Part shown: piece by piece, positions 60,313 through 64,000 of the stretch
Numbering within the stretch: the first letter of the stretch is position 1
Layout of the letters: every line of letters starts with the position of its first letter
Assembly (NCBI GenBank): GCA_023423835.1
Contig: JAFAEW010000103.1
Span: 1 to 64,000 of the forward strand
Length of the DNA stretch: 64,000 nt
Direction: 5' to 3'
From: Bacteroidota bacterium
GTDB lineage: Bacteria > Bacteroidota > Bacteroidia > Chitinophagales > Chitinophagaceae
Notes under the pieces: model-generated
Told to the model about the DNA's origin: nothing
The model's database searches: none
Seen by the model: only the letters and a program-made list of their open reading frames with translations
Position numbers and translations under genes: made by a program

Positions 60313-61911
60313 TTATCCTACCATCTCTCCTTTTTGGATTTCGCTCGTGAAATGGAAACGGATATCAGGATTATTTTGAATTTCAGTATTTAAAAACCAT
60401 TCGCTTTGGGCAAGATAAACGGGATTCCCGTCCTTGTCTTCGCCCGAATTTTGTTGTTTAAACCTCAGGAAATCGTCCAATTTTTTAGGATCACTGCTTG
60501 TTAACCAACATGCCTTGTAGAATGGCAGGGTTCTGAACTCGCAGGCAGCGCCGTACTCATGCAGGAGGCGGTATTGAATTACCTCAAACTGTAATTCACC
60601 CACACAACCGATGATTTTTTTGGTGCCTCCGAACTGCGTAAACAATTGCGCTACGCCTTCATCCGTTAGCTGCCGGATTCCCTTTTCAAGCTGTTTGGTC
60701 TTCATCGGATCTTTATTTACCAACTCCTTAAATATTTCGGGAGAAAATGACGGAATGCCGGTAAAATAAAAGTTTTCTCCTTCCGTTAACGTATCTCCGA
60801 TCTTGAAGTTGCCGGTATCGAACAGACCTACTACATCGCCGGGATAAGCATCATCGATAATATCCTTACTTCTGGCCATGAAGGTGTAAGGGGTACTGAA
60901 GCGAATCTGTTTATCGAGCCTTACGTGGTGAAAATATTTATTCCGCTCAAATCTGCCGCTGCAAATCCGTAAAAAGGCAATCCGGTCGCGGTGTTTCGGA
61001 TCAAGGTTTGCATGGATTTTAAAGATAAATCCACTGAGTTTGGGATCATTTACTTCAATCTTTCTTTTGGTAGTTTCACGGCTGCGCGGAACCGGCGCAA
61101 TTCTGATAAACGTATCGAGCAATTCCTTTACCCCAAAGTTATTGATCGCACTACCAAAGAACAGCGGCGCAACATTTCCATCGAGATATTCCTCCACATT
61201 TAGCTGTCCGTACACCCCTTCGATCAGTTCCGCATCTTCGCGCAATTGATCGGCATCTTTTTCTCCCAGCTTTGCATTCAACAGCGGATCATTCAGATCA
61301 CTAATGATGATGGACTCATCATCGGCCCGGGTGTTGGGTGTAAACAACAGCAGCGACTTTTCGTCGAGATTATACACTCCTTTGAAATCCTTGCCACTGT
61401 TGATTGGCCAGGTCATCGGATGCAGTTGAATTTTCAGTTCCTTTTCAATTTCCTCCATCAGATCGAAACGGTTTTTCCCGTCCCGGTCGAGTTTATTGAT
61501 GAAGACGATCACCGGCGTTTTTCGCATCGCACAAACTTCCATCAGCCTTCGGGTCTGCTCTTCCACCCCGCTCACACTGTCAACAACAAGCACCACACTG
61601 TCAACAGCGGTAAGGGTACGATAGGTGTCTTCCGCAAAATCTTTATGTCCGGGCGTATCAAGCAGGTTGATGAGATAATCTTTGTATTCAAACGACATAA
61701 CGCTCGTTGCCACAGAGATTCCACGCTGCTTTTCAATTTCCATGAAATCGCTGGTTGCGTGTTTTTTGATCTTGTTGCTTTTTACCGCTCCGGCCACTTG
61801 AATAGCACCTCCGAAAAGCAGAAACTTTTCAGTAAGCGTTGTCTTGCCCGCATCGGGATGCGAAATAATGGCGAATGTCTTTCGCCTGTTGATCTCTTTT
61901 GTAAAACTCAT
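60313..61911 (-). CDS. prfC: Peptide chain release factor 3
   Basis: A 532-residue translational GTPase. Start placed at 61911 (MSFTKEINRRKTFAIISHPDAGKTT), since an earlier in-frame codon adds nine odd residues. The G1 motif is HPDAGKTT, G3 is DTPGHKDF and G4 is NKLDRD, followed by RF3-specific C-terminal domains. It recycles RF1 and RF2 from the ribosome after termination. Length matches E. coli RF3 (529). It is divergent from cbpA, with a 235-bp intergenic stretch holding dyads. Confidence 0.96.
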   Translation of the reverse strand: MSFTKEINRRKTFAIISHPDAGKTTLTEKFLLFGGAIQVAGAVKSNKIKKHATSDFMEIEKQRGISVATSVMSFEYKDYLINLLDTPGHKDFAEDTYRTLTAVDSVVLVVDSVSGVEEQTRRLMEVCAMRKTPVIVFINKLDRDGKNRFDLMEEIEKELKIQLHPMTWPINSGKDFKGVYNLDEKSLLLFTPNTRADDESIIISDLNDPLLNAKLGEKDADQLREDAELIEGVYGQLNVEEYLDGNVAPLFFGSAINNFGVKELLDTFIRIAPVPRSRETTKRKIEVNDPKLSGFIFKIHANLDPKHRDRIAFLRICSGRFERNKYFHHVRLDKQIRFSTPYTFMARSKDIIDDAYPGDVVGLFDTGNFKIGDTLTEGENFYFTGIPSFSPEIFKELVNKDPMKTKQLEKGIRQLTDEGVAQLFTQFGGTKKIIGCVGELQFEVIQYRLLHEYGAACEFRTLPFYKACWLTSSDPKKLDDFLRFKQQNSGEDKDGNPVYLAQSEWFLNTEIQNNPDIRFHFTSEIQKGEMVG

Positions 61912-62031
61912 GAGGTCTTCGAAAATTAAAGGCTGCAAAGGTACGACGCGAAAAGGGTTTATTACCTCAGGAAGTTGCAGAAGTTGTTAAAAGAGCACCG
62001 GTTCCTCCCCGGGAAAAAAGGAAGGAAGTTT

Positions 62032-62060
62032 CTGCGGGAAAAAATTAATTTTATCCGCAG
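62032..62060. promoter_or_regulatory. Imperfect 29-bp palindrome between prfC and cbpA
   Basis: CTGCGG (62032-62037) and CCGCAG (62055-62060) are perfect ends; the AT-rich centre AAAATTAATTTT is also self-complementary, with two mismatches in the whole. It lies 87 bp before the cbpA start and could be an operator for either divergent gene. Confidence 0.4.
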
Positions 62061-62112
62061 CTGGAAAAACACGGTTGTTATACCAAAATGTCAGTTTGCG
62101 GGCTTAGGCATC

Positions 62113-62140
62113 TTAATTGAGGAAATAAATTATCAATTAA
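62113..62140 (+). promoter_or_regulatory. AT-rich hairpin just before the cbpA start
   Basis: TTAATTGA (62113-62120) pairs with TCAATTAA (62133-62140) across 12 nt, ending 6 nt before the ATG at 62147. In the mRNA this weak stem would sit at the ribosome-binding position. A temperature-dependent opening is a possibility, not shown. Confidence 0.4.
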
Positions 62141-62146
62141 AATAAT

Positions 62147-63067
62147 ATGGCATTTATTGATTATTATAAGGTACTCGGACTAAACAAAAATGCAACGCAG
62201 GATGAGATCAAGAAGGCTTACCGGAAGCTTGCAAGAAAATTGCATCCCGATCTGAATCCAAATGATAAGGAGGCGCATCGCAAATTTCAGGAGATCAATG
62301 AGGCCCATGAAGTGTTGAGCGATCCTGAAAAAAGAAAAAAATACGATCAGTATGGTGAAAACTGGCAGCATGCCGAACAGTTTGAACAGGCGAAACGCAA
62401 TCAGCAATACCAGTATGCCGAAGGTGGTGGTGGCGGAGGTTATGGCGGATTTGAGGGATTCAGCGGAGCCGATTTTGAGGCAGGCGGTTTTTCTGATTTC
62501 TTTGAATCCTTATTTGGAGGCGGTGGCGGTGGCAGAAGAAGTCAGCAGGCAAGATTTAAGGGACAGGATTATGATGCGCAGCTCGAACTTTCACTAACAC
62601 AGGCTTATACCACGCATCAGCAAACGATTACGGTGAACGGCAAAAATATCAGGATAACGATCCCTGCCGGTATTGAAAACGGGCAGAAAATCCGGTTGAA
62701 AGGACATGGCGGACAAGGCGTCAATGGCGGTCCCAACGGCGACTTGTATATTACCTTTGTGATCAATAATGATACGCCTTTCAAACGCGACGGCGACAAT
62801 CTCTACCTTACCCGCGAGCTCGATCTTTACACCGCGGTTCTCGGAGGAGAGTTGATCATCGATACCCTGAGTGGAAAGATAAAGTTGAAGGTGAAACCCG
62901 AAACACAAAACGGCAGTCAGATCAGGCTGAAGGGAAAAGGATTTCCGGTTTACAAAAAAGAAGGTCAGTTCGGTGATCTTTTTATCACATATTCCATTCA
63001 AATCCCGACAAACTTATCAGAGCGGGAAAAGGAATTATTTAAACAATTATCTGAACTTAAAAAATGA
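62147..63067 (+). CDS. cbpA: CbpA-like DnaJ-class co-chaperone
   Basis: A 306-residue protein. The J domain (1-70) has the HPD motif (KLHPDLNP). A Gly/Phe-rich linker with poly-Gly runs lies at about 100-130. Two beta-sandwich C-terminal domains (from about 145) follow, with no zinc-finger domain, so it is a CbpA/DnaJ type II rather than a DnaJ proper. It stimulates DnaK and binds unfolded clients, and CbpA also binds DNA. It is followed 4 bp later by its modulator cbpM. Confidence 0.95.
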   Translation: MAFIDYYKVLGLNKNATQDEIKKAYRKLARKLHPDLNPNDKEAHRKFQEINEAHEVLSDPEKRKKYDQYGENWQHAEQFEQAKRNQQYQYAEGGGGGGYGGFEGFSGADFEAGGFSDFFESLFGGGGGGRRSQQARFKGQDYDAQLELSLTQAYTTHQQTITVNGKNIRITIPAGIENGQKIRLKGHGGQGVNGGPNGDLYITFVINNDTPFKRDGDNLYLTRELDLYTAVLGGELIIDTLSGKIKLKVKPETQNGSQIRLKGKGFPVYKKEGQFGDLFITYSIQIPTNLSEREKELFKQLSELKK

Positions 63068-63071
63068 GATT

Positions 63072-63368
63072 ATGGAACGAGAAAATTTAATACCTGCCGA
63101 TGATCTTTGCCGATATTATAATGTTCAGGTCTCATTTATCCGGCGATTGAATGAAGAAGGACTGATCAACATCGTACGGCAGGAAGACGACGATTTTATT
63201 GAAACGGAGGCATTATCAGAGGTTGAACGAATGATCCGTTTGTATAATGACCTCGATATAAATCCGGAAGGCATTGAAGCCATTCAGCATTTGTTGACCA
63301 GAATGCGGGAGATGCAGGATGAGTTAACGCATCTGCGAAACCGTCTCAGGTTTTTTGAAGAAATGTAA
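63072..63368 (+). CDS. cbpM: CbpA modulator CbpM
   Basis: A 98-residue protein. Start at 63072 (MERENLIPADDLCRYYN) chosen, since the frame upstream (to 62973) overlaps cbpA and adds unrelated residues. A winged/MerR-like helix-turn-helix fold (VSFIRRLNEEGLI) and a coiled-coil end (LLTRMREMQDELTHLRNRL) are visible. It binds the J domain of CbpA and blocks its co-chaperone and DNA-binding activity. The 4-bp gap to cbpA and family pairing make the call firm. Confidence 0.92.
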   Translation: MERENLIPADDLCRYYNVQVSFIRRLNEEGLINIVRQEDDDFIETEALSEVERMIRLYNDLDINPEGIEAIQHLLTRMREMQDELTHLRNRLRFFEEM

Positions 63369-63435
63369 GTCCGGTTGGTAGCAAAAGCCGATCATGGCAC
63401 CGTCCGTTTTCACAAATCGCCGGTAATTCAACCCT

Positions 63436-64000
63436 TCATTTTTGGTAGGCCGGATGAAATTGTTGCAATGTTTCTCTCAGGTATTCGCGGCTCAGATGCG
63501 TATAAATCTCGGTGGTAGTAATGCTTTCATGTCCGAGCATTTCCTGAACGGCTCTCAGATCTGCCCCGCCTTCCACGAGATGCGTGGCAAATGAATGACG
63601 AAAGGTATGGGGAGAAATATTTTTCGTGATACCCGCCTTTTTCGCCAGATCTTTAATGATATAAAATATCATGACGCGACTGAGTGAACTCCCATGCTTA
63701 TTGAGAAACAAATGATCTTCAAATCCTTTTTTTACCGGTAGGAGCCGCCTTATTTCGTCGGTATATATTCCGATATATTTTACCGCTTCCCGCCCGATCG
63801 GCACCAGTCTTTCCTTATCGCCTTTTCCAATGACCCGGATAAATCCGATCTCGGGATAGAGTGAACTGATCTTTAGCCCAATCAACTCACTCACCCTCAA
63901 ACCGCAACTGTACATGGTTTCAATAATCGCCTTGTTGCGCGTTCCTTCTGTTGTACTCAAGTCGATGGCCGCAATCATTGCGTCTATCTCGGTAACACTC
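63436..64000 (-). CDS. xerD: XerD-like tyrosine recombinase (C-terminal part, cut by window edge)
   Basis: Only the catalytic domain is in the window. The frame stays open past 63978 to the last base, so the N-terminal domain lies outside. Catalytic residues are visible: R in CGLRVSEL, K in GKGDKER, H.xxR in SPHTFRHSFATHL, H in LGHESITTTEIYTH and the nucleophile Y in EIYTHLS. It resembles the XerC/XerD pair that resolves chromosome dimers at dif. The XerD name rests on general similarity; XerC or an integrase cannot be excluded from this part. Confidence 0.88.
   Translation of the reverse strand, partial: SVTEIDAMIAAIDLSTTEGTRNKAIIETMYSCGLRVSELIGLKISSLYPEIGFIRVIGKGDKERLVPIGREAVKYIGIYTDEIRRLLPVKKGFEDHLFLNKHGSSLSRVMIFYIIKDLAKKAGITKNISPHTFRHSFATHLVEGGADLRAVQEMLGHESITTTEIYTHLSREYLRETLQQFHPAYQK

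Overview
The window looks like a chromosomal segment of a Bacteroidota bacterium, most likely a Chitinophagaceae-type member. The grounds are the roughly 800-residue MacB/FtsX-type permeases, an ECF sigma/FecR pair, futalosine-pathway menaquinone genes, a Porin_10-like outer membrane protein, DUF4097, DUF4142 and DUF2200 proteins, and candidate -7 elements of the form TAnnTTTG ahead of several genes. No rRNA, tRNA, CRISPR array, insertion sequence or phage gene was seen. Gene density is high, and the longest gene-free stretches are 8407-8799 and 41445-42320.

Layout. 0-8.4 kb (minus): an export operon of membrane fusion protein, ABC ATPase, a small membrane protein, permease and a DUF4097 repeat protein, followed by a second permease. 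8.8-11.5 kb (plus): a sigma-54-type response regulator and its histidine kinase, divergent from the export operon. Paired TGT-N11-ACA-type dyads lie upstream of both the operon and the second permease. 11.7-15.4 kb: an uptake and oxidation module (nucleoside/sugar symporter, Gfo/Idh/MocA oxidoreductase, Tat-type TIM-barrel isomerase). 15.4-26.9 kb: mqnD-mqnB, then trxB-folB-TPR protein, an MscS channel, an alpha/beta hydrolase, YtxH, gcvP, fabH and mqnE. 26.9-32.1 kb (minus): porin, purine nucleoside phosphorylase, a ChlI/MoxR-like AAA ATPase and a DinB protein. 32.2-38 kb: a serine hydrolase, a coiled-coil RmuC-like nuclease candidate, DUF4142 and an ABC exporter.

38-46 kb is a cation-transport neighbourhood: a CDF transporter facing a P1B-4-type ATPase, then a cation/proton antiporter and an M28 peptidase. 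Between the ATPase and the peptidase lies a 650-bp non-coding array of AAGGTnATAAGGTT elements arranged X-X-Y, X-X-Y, X-Y, in which each Y starts a foldback with a 56-nt loop. 46-54.3 kb holds DUF2200, an HTH/DUF2975 pair with a candidate operator, a methyltransferase, a flavodoxin-reductase-like protein, two AhpD-like proteins, aconitase and a PRTase. 54.4-60 kb holds a membrane 4Fe-4S protein, a lipoprotein carbonic anhydrase and an ECF sigma/FecR operon. The third gene of that operon joins a SusC/TonB-receptor-like N-terminus (STN, carboxypeptidase-regulatory and TonB-box-like parts) to a TlpA thioredoxin domain, and it is broken by a single-base frameshift. 60.3-64 kb holds prfC, cbpA-cbpM and a xerD-like recombinase cut by the window edge.

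The observations most worth following are the 41.6-42.2 kb repeat array, the ECF/FecR-controlled receptor-TlpA fusion, and the matching enhancer-like dyads that tie the two-component system to two export promoters.
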